A stretch of DNA of 64,000 nucleotides from Acidimicrobiaceae bacterium (GCA_003162475.1 PMOI01000017.1:1-64000), one strand, 5' to 3'. Positions 34,881-45,100 are shown, counted from the first letter of the stretch. Made by a program: numbers and translations. Notes: generated by a model from the letters alone, not told the origin.

Positions 34881-36702
34881 GGTACGCCTCCACGACTTCC
34901 TTCTTGGCGCGAAGTTCGGACATCGTCCCCTGGGCCAGAACCCGACCCTCGGCGAGCACGATGACGGGGTCGCAGAACGCGTCCATGATGGCGAGCTCGT
35001 GCTCGACCATCACGATCGTCATGCCGCTCGCCGCGAGGCGCGTGAGCTGATCGCCGATTTTGTGCGCGAGGTTCGGGTGCACGCCGGCCATGGGTTCATC
35101 GAGCAGCAGAATCGTCGGCTGGGCGAGGAGGGCGCGCATGATCTCGACGAGACGGCGCTGGCCGCCCGACAGGCCCCCGGCGTAACTGTCGGCGTACTGG
35201 GTGAGCCCGAAGCCCTCGAGCATCTCGCTCGCGCGCTCGATGTTCTCAGCGTCTTCGCGACCCCAATAGCGCCGTCCGCGCAGCGCTCCGGCGAAGGAGT
35301 CGCCCGATTGGCGCGGGATGGCCGAGACCAGATTCTCGAGGACCGTGAGTTTCTTGAACTCACTGGCCAGCTGGAACGTGCGAATCATGCCGGATTTCGC
35401 GCGTTCGTTGGAGGGCATCGAGGTGATGTCGCGGCCCTCGTAGAAGATCCTTCCACTCGTCGGAGCGAGCGTACCCGCGAGCATCGCCAGGGTCGTAGAT
35501 TTGCCAGCGCCGTTCGGTCCGATGAGCCCGGTAATTCGTCCCCGCTGAATCTCGATGGAGACCTCTGAGACCACGGTCACGCCGTGGAAGGCTCGGGTCA
35601 ATCGATCGCTCGCGAGAATGATCCCGTGATCACTCGCGTCACCCTCGAGCCTCAAGAGTTGGCGAAAATCCATCTGATCGAGATTGCCGAGGTTGATCAA
35701 TGCGTCGGACTCGCCGCTCGAGGGAACCGAAACGGAGGGCGTCGCCCACCTACTGAGAATCCGACGCCGCTCAGGCAGGATCCCGTCGGGTCGGAACCAG
35801 AGGAACCCGATGATCAGTAGTCCGATCGCCACCCACTCCAGCGCCGGCACAAGTGCCGGGTTCGAGAGCGGCGGGATGAACCGAGTCACTTCCTCGAAAC
35901 CCAAGGGCACCAAGAGCGCACCGAGGACCGCACCCTTGTGGTTGCCCGCTCCGCCCACGATGATGGCGGCGAAGAGGACGATCGTCTCGGCATAGCCCCA
36001 GGCGCCGGGCGCCCAGAGGTTAATGAAGCCCACCAGGACGGCCCCGCTCAGCCCGGCGATCATTCCGCCGAGGATCAACATCGACGTGCGCTGGACCCGC
36101 ACGTTCTTGCCCAACGCGTCAGCCACCACGTCGTTGTCACGCATAGCTCGCAGTGACCGGCCGTAGGGCGACTCGGTCATTCGACGCAACAAGAAGTAGA
36201 CCAGGACGCACAGCACGACGGCGACGCCTCCGTAGGCGAACTGGTAGCCGAGCCCCTGGGGGTTCCACGTTCCCGAAAAAGGCGCTGGCACGATCGAGAT
36301 GCCGGCCGCGCCGTTGAAAAGCGGCACGAAGTTGTTCACCAACTGATTGAGCAGTACGGCCGAGACGAGGAGGCCCACCGCCGCGAAGTCGCCGCGCAGG
36401 CGCTTGCCCACCAGGAATACGAACGGCAGGGCCAAGAGTCCCCCGAAGATCGCCGCCCCGATCCACGGGAGTGGCCACACCAGATGCCAGCCGAGGACAT
36501 ACTGCTGGAAGCCACCGTTGGACTTCTGCCACGGCCCCATCGAGAGGACGGCCGCGACGTAGGCGCCCCCGGCCTGGAAGATGATGAAACCAAAGTTCGA
36601 CAGGCCCGCGAATCCGAACTGCACGTTGAGGGCGAGACACGCCATCGAGTCGACGGCGCCGTAGACGATAATCGTCGCCAAGTAGAATGCGATTGCGTTC
36701 AT
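34870..36702 (-). CDS. Fused liv-type permease-ATPase (LivM-LivG)
   Basis: 610 residues combining two subunits usually made separately. Residues 1-315 are a LivM-type permease with its coupling loop SPYGRSLRAMRDNDVVADALGKN; a linker of about 45 residues follows; residues 365-610 are a LivG-type ATPase with Walker A GPNGAGKST (about 393-402), signature LSGGQRRLVEIMRAL and Walker B ILLLDEPMAGVHP. Fusion fixes the pairing of permease and motor. The stop of the LivH-like gene overlaps this start at 36702. Such fusions are known in Actinobacteria. The ligand is unknown. Confidence 0.92.
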   Translation of the reverse strand: MNAIAFYLATIIVYGAVDSMACLALNVQFGFAGLSNFGFIIFQAGGAYVAAVLSMGPWQKSNGGFQQYVLGWHLVWPLPWIGAAIFGGLLALPFVFLVGKRLRGDFAAVGLLVSAVLLNQLVNNFVPLFNGAAGISIVPAPFSGTWNPQGLGYQFAYGGVAVVLCVLVYFLLRRMTESPYGRSLRAMRDNDVVADALGKNVRVQRTSMLILGGMIAGLSGAVLVGFINLWAPGAWGYAETIVLFAAIIVGGAGNHKGAVLGALLVPLGFEEVTRFIPPLSNPALVPALEWVAIGLLIIGFLWFRPDGILPERRRILSRWATPSVSVPSSGESDALINLGNLDQMDFRQLLRLEGDASDHGIILASDRLTRAFHGVTVVSEVSIEIQRGRITGLIGPNGAGKSTTLAMLAGTLAPTSGRIFYEGRDITSMPSNERAKSGMIRTFQLASEFKKLTVLENLVSAIPRQSGDSFAGALRGRRYWGREDAENIERASEMLEGFGLTQYADSYAGGLSGGQRRLVEIMRALLAQPTILLLDEPMAGVHPNLAHKIGDQLTRLAASGMTIVMVEHELAIMDAFCDPVIVLAEGRVLAQGTMSELRAKKEVVEAYLVG

Positions 36703-37577
36703 CAGTTGGTTTTCTCGCTTCCGAAGAGACCGTAGGGACGAAAGGTGAGCATGCCGAGCAAGACGACGAAGGCGATGACTTCCTTGTACTGGGGATTGAA
36801 ATAGCCGGCGCTGAGCTCCGTCGCGACCCCGATGGTGACGGCCCCTATCATCGCGCCGTACGCCGAGCCGGGTCCGCCCAGGAACATCGCGGCGAGCATC
36901 AGCACGATGTAGAGCTGGGCGCTCGTTGCGTCGAAGACCCCGGTATTCATAGCAAAGACCGTGCCGGCGAGACCACAGAGCGCTCCCGAGATTAGCCAGG
37001 TCGAGGAGATCACCCTCTGAGTGCGCACTCCCGAGTTACGCGCGAGGTTCGGGTTCGCCGACGTCGCGCGCATGGCCTTGCCGAGTCGCGTGTACTTGAG
37101 CAGCCAGTGTATGAGTCCCAGGACGACGACGCATATTCCCATGATGATGAGCTGCAAGGTACTGAAGTACATGCCCCAAAAGTGGATCTCGCGGCCGAGC
37201 GACTGCTTATAGGAGAAGTAACTACCGCCGATGATCGCTTGGAGACCGAAGGTGCCACACAGATCGACGCCCAACGCCACGATGACGATGGTTATCGGCA
37301 GAAGGTTGCGTCGCTGAAAGGGAGTGAAGACGAAACGATTTAACAAATATGACGCGACGGCACCCGTGAAGACGCCGCCGATCATCGCCACCCACGCGTT
37401 CAAATGAGCGTGGTAATTGAGGTAGTAGGTGACAAAGGCACTATTGATCATCACCGAGCCGTAGGCCAGGTTGAGGACGTTCGTGACCGCGAACTGCATC
37501 GTGAATCCGACGGTGGCGATCGCGAGGACCGCGGCCGATATGAGGCCGAAGCCGAGCGACGAGAGGAAGACGCTCAC
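36702..37577 (-). CDS. livH: Second liv-type ABC permease (LivH-like)
   Basis: 291 residues, eight membrane helices. The first-helix phrase FAVTNVLNLAYGSVMINSAFVTYYL and the coupling loop TRLGKAMRATSANPNLARNSGVRTQR identify LivH. It follows the binding-protein gene and a strong hairpin (37629-37668), so it may be expressed at a lower level than the binding protein. Confidence 0.92.
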   Translation of the reverse strand: MSVFLSSLGFGLISAAVLAIATVGFTMQFAVTNVLNLAYGSVMINSAFVTYYLNYHAHLNAWVAMIGGVFTGAVASYLLNRFVFTPFQRRNLLPITIVIVALGVDLCGTFGLQAIIGGSYFSYKQSLGREIHFWGMYFSTLQLIIMGICVVVLGLIHWLLKYTRLGKAMRATSANPNLARNSGVRTQRVISSTWLISGALCGLAGTVFAMNTGVFDATSAQLYIVLMLAAMFLGGPGSAYGAMIGAVTIGVATELSAGYFNPQYKEVIAFVVLLGMLTFRPYGLFGSEKTN

Positions 37578-37628
37578 GTCAAAGCCTTTCGAGAGTGGGT
37601 GGGTGGGCCATTTATGAATTAAAGAAAG

Positions 37629-37668
37629 CCGGTGTGGCCGCGGCGATCATTCGCCGCGGCCACACCGG
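37629..37668 (-). terminator. Strong hairpin between binding-protein and permease genes
   Basis: An 18-bp perfect stem (37629-37646 with 37651-37668) and a four-base loop TCAT, followed on the minus strand by GGCTTTCTTTAATTC. This looks like an intrinsic terminator or attenuator after the binding-protein gene. Partial read-through would supply excess binding protein over membrane components, a common arrangement in ABC importers. Confidence 0.8.
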
Positions 37669-37674
37669 AGGAAG

Positions 37675-39036
37675 CTACAGCTTCGACTTGCACACCGTGA
37701 GGCTGCAGTACCCGAGGGAACCGCCAACCGCAACCGTCGTGCCGTTCGCCAAGAACTGATCGTCTTCGAACGGGCCGAACGCCGTCTGGTAAGAGTCGAA
37801 CTGGTATGAACCACCTACGCCGACGTAGTGAATCTTCTTACCAGCCTTGAGGTCCTTGAGTCCCACGGCGTAGCTCGACACGTTGACCGCGCCGCGTACT
37901 CCCTCGGCGATCTTCAAGATGTCGGCCTTGTACTTGGCACCCTGGGTTGAATGGGCCATCTCCATGGCGAGCGCCGCCATGTTGATGCCGTCATACAGGT
38001 GAACCGTTCCGTTCGCCGAGAGAAGACCCGGGAAACTCGGGACGCCCGGGACCTTGCCGGCCTGCGCCAGAACCAACTTTTTGTACAGCGGGTACGCCGG
38101 ACCGGAAGCGTTGACCGTTTGGTTGTCCGCGTCGAAGGCGGAAATGAAGTTCTGAACACCAATCGGACCCGAAGTGACGCCGGAGAAGAAGACCGGGTCG
38201 ATCATGGCTGACGTGCCGATCGTCGGGATCATCTTGTTACCGTTGAGCTGGTAGATCTCTGACAAAAGGGCCACGCCCGCCGCTCCAAGCGCCTCCATAA
38301 GGATCGCGTCAGGGTGCGCCTGGACGATCGCCTGCGCCTCGGTCTGGAACGTCGACGCCGACATGTCGAGCGTCTGGTTTGAGACCACCGTCATTTTCGC
38401 GCTCTTGATGGCCGCGAGTGCCGGAGCCACGAAGGTCTGGCTGCCCGCGTCGTTGCCGAAGGCCAGGGCGATGTTCTTGTAGTTGTGCCGCTTGGCAATC
38501 TGCACCATCGCAACCGAGTCCGCCGCGTCGGGCGGAACGAGTCGGAAGAAGTACGGGTAGTGAACCGCGTCGAACTCGGACTGTCCCGTCATGCAAAACG
38601 ACACCGTCTTGTGAGCACCGAAGATCGGCACGACCGTCGCCGCCTCGTCCGAGGTGCACCCGATCACGAGCGACACGTTCGACGTCGTGGCGTACATCTG
38701 ACGAACCGCGGGCACCGCGTCCGCGGGGTCGCCTCGTGTGTCGACCGTCTTGCACTTGACCTGATTGCTGAGCACGCCGCCCGCCGCGTTAATCGCCTGG
38801 GCCGCGGCGTAACACGCGGTCTCGTACTTCGGTCCGAGTGCCGCGTCCGCGCCGGTGAAGGGCGCGACCGAGGCAATTGTGATCGACCCTTTGAATGACG
38901 TCGCGCCCGAAATGCCCTCAGCAACCGGCAACGTCACCATGGAAGCGATGAGTGCCAGCGCGGAGGCGACAAGAACGAGTCGCTTTCTGCTGTGATCGAC
39001 GAGTCCCCCCCGTCGTGCCATCTTTGAAAACCGCAT
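37675..39036 (-). CDS. Second liv-type ABC transporter binding protein
   Basis: 453 residues; AAGGGGGCAGG precedes the ATG. A signal peptide (about 1-45) leads to GSITIASVAPFTGADAALGPKYETA, AINAAGGVLSNQVKCKTVDTRGDP, a type I binding-protein signature, and VIGCTSDEAATVVPIF. Several Cys pairs are visible. No lipobox is present. It lies directly downstream of the FAH-family gene with an AACTAATTTGGTT site between them, so the imported ligand is probably a substrate of that hydrolase or of the pathway that makes it (inference). Confidence 0.9.
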   Translation of the reverse strand: MRFSKMARRGGLVDHSRKRLVLVASALALIASMVTLPVAEGISGATSFKGSITIASVAPFTGADAALGPKYETACYAAAQAINAAGGVLSNQVKCKTVDTRGDPADAVPAVRQMYATTSNVSLVIGCTSDEAATVVPIFGAHKTVSFCMTGQSEFDAVHYPYFFRLVPPDAADSVAMVQIAKRHNYKNIALAFGNDAGSQTFVAPALAAIKSAKMTVVSNQTLDMSASTFQTEAQAIVQAHPDAILMEALGAAGVALLSEIYQLNGNKMIPTIGTSAMIDPVFFSGVTSGPIGVQNFISAFDADNQTVNASGPAYPLYKKLVLAQAGKVPGVPSFPGLLSANGTVHLYDGINMAALAMEMAHSTQGAKYKADILKIAEGVRGAVNVSSYAVGLKDLKAGKKIHYVGVGGSYQFDSYQTAFGPFEDDQFLANGTTVAVGGSLGYCSLTVCKSKL

Positions 39037-39047
39037 CCTGCCCCCTT

Positions 39048-39060
39048 AACTAATTTGGTT
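39048..39060. promoter_or_regulatory. Candidate GntR operator before the second binding-protein gene
   Basis: AACTAATTTGGTT lies 12 bases upstream of the binding-protein start (39036). It matches 12 of 13 bases of AACCAATTTGGTT found in the FAH/GntR divergent region at 40016-40028, and is itself a near-perfect palindrome around a central T. A shared site suggests the GntR-type protein also controls the transporter. It overlaps the ribosome-site/early-leader region, so it could also act as a roadblock. Confidence 0.6.
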
Positions 39061-39088
39061 TATCGCTGCTTGACGCAGTTCTTCGCCG

Positions 39089-39994
39089 CTAGAAGTTTGT
39101 AGTATCCACTTCCAACGGGCGCCAAGGCCAGTCGGCCGGCGCGTCCTTCTCGGCGATCACAGTGTTGGAGATAGTCCCAACGCCTTCGACGAAGACTTCG
39201 ATCACGTCGCCAGGTGTCAACCAGACTGGCGGCGTCCGCGCGAAACCGACGCCGCCCGGAGTTCCGGTCGCAATGACGTCGCCCGGACGCAAGCACGTGA
39301 AACCCGAGAAATATTCCACGGCGCGCGCGACGTTCACGATCATCATCGACGTGCGCGCCTCTTGCATCACCACACCGTTCAACGTGGAGCGGATGGCCAC
39401 GTCGGAAATATCGACCTCGTCGACGGTCACGACTTCGGGACCGATCGGCATCGTACCCTCAAAGTTCTTACCCGGCGTCCACTGGGTTGCCTTGCGTTGC
39501 CATTCGCGAGCCGAACCATCGTTCATGGCGGCGTACCCGAGGATTGATTCGAAGGCGTCCTTCGCACGGATGTAACGGCCACCCTTTCCGATCACGACGG
39601 CGACCTCAGCCTCGAAGTCAAAGCACTCCGTGAGAGCCGGGGCGACGAGATCGTCGTAGGGGCCGATGACACTTCCCGCACCGCGCACGAAGGACTCCGG
39701 CCACTTCGGTACTTCGCGTCCGCCCTCGATGGCGTGTTCGGCGTAATTGACCCCGAGACAGAGAATTCGCGGGGGATTTGGCGTTGCGGCGGCGAAGTCA
39801 GCACGGTCAAACTCTCGACCCGCTCCGGCCGACGCGCTGCGAGCGGCGTCGAGTGCGGCGTCGCCACCGGCAGCCAATCCATCGATGCTCACCAACGCGT
39901 CGTCCCCGGAAGCTTCGGCAAGGTCCACGTACCCCTCACGAGCGCGAACGTGAAGGCGCAGTCCCTTCGACGTGCGAATGGTCGCAAACCTCAT
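39089..39994 (-). CDS. Fumarylacetoacetate hydrolase (FAH) family protein
   Basis: 301 residues from the ATG at 39994, preceded by GGGGGGAAA; the nine codons before it lack a ribosome site. The family core is plain: ILCLGVNYAEHA, the metal ligands in CFDFEAEVAVVIGKGGR (Glu-x-Glu), GYAAMNDGSAREWQ, and GDVIATGTPGGVG. Members hydrolyse acylpyruvates or decarboxylate/hydrate 2-oxo acids made by ring cleavage. No ring-cleaving oxygenase is nearby, so the substrate is not fixed. The neighbours (binding protein and permeases, divergent GntR regulator) suggest it handles an imported keto or hydroxy acid (inference). Confidence 0.88.
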   Translation of the reverse strand: MRFATIRTSKGLRLHVRAREGYVDLAEASGDDALVSIDGLAAGGDAALDAARSASAGAGREFDRADFAAATPNPPRILCLGVNYAEHAIEGGREVPKWPESFVRGAGSVIGPYDDLVAPALTECFDFEAEVAVVIGKGGRYIRAKDAFESILGYAAMNDGSAREWQRKATQWTPGKNFEGTMPIGPEVVTVDEVDISDVAIRSTLNGVVMQEARTSMMIVNVARAVEYFSGFTCLRPGDVIATGTPGGVGFARTPPVWLTPGDVIEVFVEGVGTISNTVIAEKDAPADWPWRPLEVDTTNF

Positions 39995-40015
39995 GTCGTT
40001 TCCCCCCAGGCAGTC

Positions 40016-40054
40016 AACCAATTTGGTTCAATTGGTCGATGTGTTTGAACCAAA
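40016..40054. promoter_or_regulatory. GntR operator cluster between the FAH and GntR genes
   Basis: AACCAATTTGGTT (40016-40028) is a palindrome around one base, and TTTGGTTCAA (40022-40031) forms a perfect 10-bp inverted repeat with TTGAACCAAA (40045-40054). The region lies 20-60 bases upstream of the FAH start and 130-170 bases ahead of the GntR-gene start, in the divergent promoter zone. Symmetric sites of this type suit a dimeric FadR-type GntR repressor. The match at 39048 supports the reading. Confidence 0.65.
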
Positions 40055-40186
40055 GTGAGTGTAGGTGACGGTTCAGGTCATGTCAATCGCAGGCAGCATA
40101 TTTCTATGAAAAAAGTTCAGCCACTCCAAAATATTGGTAGCATTGGTTGTTGGATTGGTGGGGTCCGACGAGCAAGGAGTCCTGAC

Positions 40187-40894
40187 GTGCAGACAGTAGC
40201 GAGTGACCAACTTTTTCATGTGGCGGACGATATTCTCAAATCGGCAGCGCGTAGTGGACTACGTCCAGGCAACCGATTGCCGACCGAACGCGAGTTAGCG
40301 ACAAAACTCCAACTCACCCGCACCACAATTCGAAACGCAATGGCGTTACTCGAAGAAGAAGGCGTCGTCTCACGAGAAGTGGGACGAGGGACGTACCTAC
40401 GAAGCGATCCAGGTCACGGACTAAGCACCGACGTTGGATCCCCGCTCCATGCTTCGATCGCCGTCGTCGTAAGTCCCGCCGACGTCATGACCGCACGCCA
40501 ACTAATCGAACCGGCGGCGATCGCGTCGATCGTGGAGAACGCGACGGTCAAAGACTTCGAAGAGATCGAACGTTGCTTGCGCGGCAACGAGAGCGCCGCC
40601 GACTACGACGAGTTCGAGCGGTGGGACTTCGCACTCCATCGCTCGTTCATCCGCGCCGCGCACAACCCGCTCATGGAAAGCATGTACGAACTCGTCGAAG
40701 AAGCTCGTCAAGGCGAGACGTGGGGCAACTTGAAACGACGAAGTGACTCGACGGAGCGACGCGAAAGCTACCGTCTCCAGCATCGAGCGATCGCCGAGGC
40801 CTTGCGCAACCGCGACGGTCGAGGAGCGCGAGAGGCAATGCAACTTCATCTCAGCACCGTCGAAACGAACCTCCAAAAGAGCCAACAGAGTTAA
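40187..40894 (+). CDS. FadR-subfamily GntR transcriptional regulator
   Basis: 235 residues from the GTG at 40187, chosen because AAGGAG lies seven bases upstream; a longer frame to 40055 crosses the operator cluster. The winged helix (about 8-70) shows LRPGNRLPTERELATKLQLTRTTIRNA and LEEEGVVSREVGRGTYL. The C-terminal FCD helical domain (about 90-225) carries the Asp/His set in FERWDFALHRSFIRAAHNPL and HRAIAEALRNRD typical of metal- and carboxylate-binding FadR relatives. It is divergent from the FAH gene and presumably represses that operon until an organic acid binds. The AACCAATTTGGTT sites are its likely targets. Confidence 0.9.
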   Translation: MQTVASDQLFHVADDILKSAARSGLRPGNRLPTERELATKLQLTRTTIRNAMALLEEEGVVSREVGRGTYLRSDPGHGLSTDVGSPLHASIAVVVSPADVMTARQLIEPAAIASIVENATVKDFEEIERCLRGNESAADYDEFERWDFALHRSFIRAAHNPLMESMYELVEEARQGETWGNLKRRSDSTERRESYRLQHRAIAEALRNRDGRGAREAMQLHLSTVETNLQKSQQS

Positions 40895-40968
40895 GTTCGC
40901 CGACTGATTGCTACGGCGTCAAGTGTCGTTGGCGATGCAAGCGCGTCACCAGTTTCGAAACGCTTGCG

Positions 40969-42009
40969 TCACCGCTGCTGCGTCACATCATTCGAATGCA
41001 TTGACGCCGCAACCGTCTCGAAGAGCGCTCGTGCGTGAGTAGGTTCGGCGTCGGTCAACATGATCAAACTTAAAAGAACGCGAGACTTTGGTCCATCGAG
41101 CACTCCCGCCGAGATCAGGCCCCGCGACAGTAGGTCGCGCTCTGAGCCGGGAAAACCGTACGTCTCGTTGAGTAACTCACCGCTGCCCGTGCGTGAGGCG
41201 AGAACGACGGGCATTCGCGCCGCCAACTTCTCGAGTGATGCCACGACGCGAGCGGGCACGTGACCACCCCCGAATCCTTCGACCACGAGACCCGCGTAAC
41301 CCAGCGAGGCCAGCTGGTCGAGCACCCTCGCGTCGTCGCCCAGTGAACACTTGATCAGGGCAATCGCCGGTGCGTCTCCCTCGGGAACACGTCCGAAATC
41401 CGCCAGCGGCGCGACTCGCAAGACAACTCGCGCGCGACGTTCGACCAACCAACCGAGCGGACCGCAACTCGGTGAATGAAACGTCGCGAGATTCGACGTG
41501 TGGGTCTTTCGAACGAAGCGCGCCGCGTGGATCTCGTCGTTGATGACGACGAGGGTCCCCAGTCCCATGGCGTCGTGTGACGCCGCGACTCGAACAGAAC
41601 TGAGAACGTTGGCCGAACCATCGGGACTCGCGACGGTGGAGTTACGCATGGCCCCGGTGACGACTACGGGCCGAGAACTGCGCACCAGCAGATCGAGCGC
41701 GAACGCCGTCTCTTCAATCGTGTCGGTGCCCTGGGTAACGACAACGCCATCAGTTCCCGTGTCGAATGACTGCTCGATGGCGCGAGCCAACGCCACTAAG
41801 TCCGCCATCGTGAGGTCGCCTGAAGGCATTTGGCGAAACGTCACCGCCGTGACGTCGGCGACGTCGCGCAACTCGGGAACGGCCGCGATGAGGTCCGCGG
41901 CACTGAGTTGGGGCGTCACCCCACCAGTCACGCCGCCACTTTTCGTCGACGCGATGGTGCCACCGAGGGAGTACACCGTTATCTGCGGTCTTGCATTCTG
42001 ATCTATCAA
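40969..42009 (-). CDS. L-asparaginase
   Basis: 346 residues from the TTG at 42009, preceded by GAAGG; an earlier GTG at 42066 has no ribosome site. The two active-site strands are visible: LGGTIASTKSGG near the N-terminus (first Thr nucleophile region) and VVTQGTDTIEETAF (Thr-Asp pair). The segment VVEGFGGGHVPARV is the usual third block. It converts asparagine to aspartate and ammonia, and may be cytoplasmic (no signal peptide). It is a single gene, convergent with the GntR gene. Confidence 0.88.
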   Translation of the reverse strand: MIDQNARPQITVYSLGGTIASTKSGGVTGGVTPQLSAADLIAAVPELRDVADVTAVTFRQMPSGDLTMADLVALARAIEQSFDTGTDGVVVTQGTDTIEETAFALDLLVRSSRPVVVTGAMRNSTVASPDGSANVLSSVRVAASHDAMGLGTLVVINDEIHAARFVRKTHTSNLATFHSPSCGPLGWLVERRARVVLRVAPLADFGRVPEGDAPAIALIKCSLGDDARVLDQLASLGYAGLVVEGFGGGHVPARVVASLEKLAARMPVVLASRTGSGELLNETYGFPGSERDLLSRGLISAGVLDGPKSRVLLSLIMLTDAEPTHARALFETVAASMHSNDVTQQR

Positions 42010-42179
42010 GGTGTCGCCTTCGCTGTCGCCAGAGTTCAAGGATAGAACGGTCTTGCAGCGCGGCACCGCCGACGCCGACGTCGCGTCGGATAATGAACCT
42101 TGCGGTTTATCAGGTAGTACGCGTAGGATAAAGGGGAAGCATCTCTGAGCAACGAAGTTTCAGCTCTTCGAGAGGTTGC

Positions 42180-45100
42180 GTGGATAAGCAGCGAAGAACA
42201 CCCAAAGTACGGCCCGCTCAAGTCTCAGCGGGTGACTCGGTTGTTCCGCCGAAGACTGATTCGACCGATGAACTATTGGCTCAGCTCAAACTCGAGAGAG
42301 CCCGCCTCAGTACGACCCTTGATTCACTTATGGATCCGCACGTCATGTTCGAGGCCGTCCGTGACAGTTCCGGCACCGTCATCGACTTCGTCTTCGCCGA
42401 CGCCAATGACGCCGCTATCGAATACAACCACTCAACCAGAGAAGAGATGATCGGCGGACGTTTACTGGATATTCTTCCTGGGCACGTTCCATCGGGAGTG
42501 TTCGCCACGTACGTGCACGCCCTCGAGACTGGCGAACCACTCATACTCGACGACTCGGTCTACTTCAACGAAATCATGGGCTCCGAACGGCACTGCGACG
42601 TACGCGCGTTGAAGGTCGGCGACGGACTCAGTTACACGTGGCGCGACGTGACCGAACGCGTCCAACTCAGCGAGAAGTATCGTCTACTCGCGGAGAACGC
42701 CTCCGACATCGTCTACGAGACCGATCCCGAAGGATTGATCAAGTGGATGTCGCCTTCGGTGCAACGGATCCTCGAGTGGAATCCAGATGAACTGCTTGGC
42801 ACTTCGTCGTTCGACATGATCTTTGACGAAGATCTAGCGAAGGTCCGCGCTCATCGTCGGCGGACCATGAAGGGCGAGCTCACCCAAGCAATCGAAGCTC
42901 GTTACCGTACCTCATCAGGTGATCTCCACTGGATGTCGGTCTCTGCTCGACCGGCGCGCGACAGCGTTGGCAACGTGGGAACGTTGATCGTCGGACTTCG
43001 CAGCATCGACGCCGAGGTCGCCACTCGTTACTCACTAGCCGCCTCCGAGTCGCACTATCGACTGCTCGCGGAGAACTCGTCCGACGTCGTCGTCGAGACG
43101 GACTTCGAGGGTCTTATCAAATGGGCTTCACCTTCGTCACAGCAAGTCCTCGGTTGGCTCCCACGGTTCCTCGTAGGAACGCAGTCCCTTGACTTGGTCG
43201 CGCCCGACGACTTCACCAAAGCCGCCGCCTTTCAAAAACGTGTCCGCTCGGGCGCAAGGATTGAGTCCGAGCAACTTCGCTTCAAGACGTCGGGCGGTGA
43301 CCTTCGTTGGATGACGTTGCGTGTCCAGGCCGCGCGTGACGAGTCGGGCAAGGTCACGGGTGGCATCATCGGGATGAGCGACTGTGAAAGTGAAGTGGTC
43401 GCCCAACGAGCCGCCAAGACACTCTCGGCGGGCAGCCGGGTACTCGTTCGCTCCGAACGCGAAGAGGATCTGCTCGTCCAAATGTGTCAAGCCGCCGTGG
43501 ACGAGGGCGGCTATCTCTTGGCCTGGTACGGCCGTCGCGTCGACGACGCCGAGCGAAGCGTCGTGAAGGTGGCGATGAGCAGCGAGCATCGCGACTACGT
43601 CGAAGCGATCAACGTGAATTGGAACGATGGCCCGGGCGGTCAGGGACCCGTAGGCACCGTGATTCGCACCGGCGAGCCCGTCGTCTATCAAGATCTAGCA
43701 ACGGACTCGAACTTCGCCCCGTGGCGACAAAGGGCGAAAGATAATGGTTTTCGTTCGTGTATTGGGCTGCCGGTCTACGTCGACGGCGAGGTCGACGGCA
43801 GTCTGCAGGTCCTAGCCGCCGAGCGAGGTGCCTTTGACGATCACGTCGTCGAGGTTTTAAAGGACCTCGCCGATGAAATGGGTTACGGCATCAAGCGACT
43901 TCGCGACCACGAACGGCTCGTGAAGTCGCTGAACGACCAGACCCTCCTCTCCAACGCGATCGATCAAGCCAGTGAGTCGATCGTGATCACCGATCCCGAG
44001 TCGACCATCCTGTACGCGAATCCCTCGGCGGTGCGAACCAGTGAGTACGCGCTGGGGGAGATCATCGGGGCGAATCCGCGCCTCTTTCAAAGTGAACTGC
44101 ACGACCCCACGTTCTTCCAGATCATGTGGGCACACCTGCACGGAGGTGAGCCCTGGCACGGCACCTTGATCAATCGACGCAAGGGCGGCGATCTGTACGA
44201 AGAGGACACCACGATCTCACCGGTTCACGACGCCGAGGGCAGTCTCCTGGCGTACGTCGCGGTGAAACGTGACCTCACCATTGAGCGACGACTCGAGACG
44301 CACCGGACGCGCGAACAAAAAGATCGACTCGCCATCCTCGACATCATGCAAGAGGTCCGCCGAGCCGATTCATTGCGCGAGACCGCCGAGGCCTTCTGTC
44401 TGGCGGCGGCGACGCTCGCCTCCATCGACGCGGCGTTGATGGTTCTCGTCCAAGGCGACGGCACGTTGCTCACGATCGGCACGGGCGGTGAGCATTTGGG
44501 TGGCGCCGCCAGCGGCTCGACGCTCGAGTTCCCCCGTCCCGAGTACCTCACGGAACGGACCAACGCGGGCGCGTGGTGGCTCGACTTGACGTCAAGCAAA
44601 CTCATCGTCGACGACGAATTCACTGCGCGCATGATCGACGGTGGCTTCACGGCGGTCGGCAACGTTCCGATTCGCTGGGAAGGTGAGCTGGTCGGCATTT
44701 TGGCGCTCGCCTCAAAGGACCTCGACGCGCCGGAGTGGATGAGTTCGCGTCTCCCGGTCTTTGAAGAGCTCGGCTCGTACGCGGGCGCCCTCTTTGGCGC
44801 CGAGGCGGAGGTCTTCTCGAGGGGTGAGTCGCTGCGCTCGGAGATCCTTTCGGTCATCAAGCATCAGCGCTTCCACTGCGTCTTTCAACCCTTCGTCAAC
44901 CTCGAGACGGGCCAGGTGGTGGGCTACGAGGCGCTCACGCGCTTTGACGGCGGCGAACGTCCTGATCTGCGGTTTTTGCAGGCGCACACCGTCGGGCTGG
45001 GCAGCGAACTGGAAGCAATCTGCGCTCAGACCGCCCTCGAGAGTGCGCTGGATCTCCCTCCGGAGATCTGGCTCAGCCTCAACTTCTCTCCCGCCGCTCT

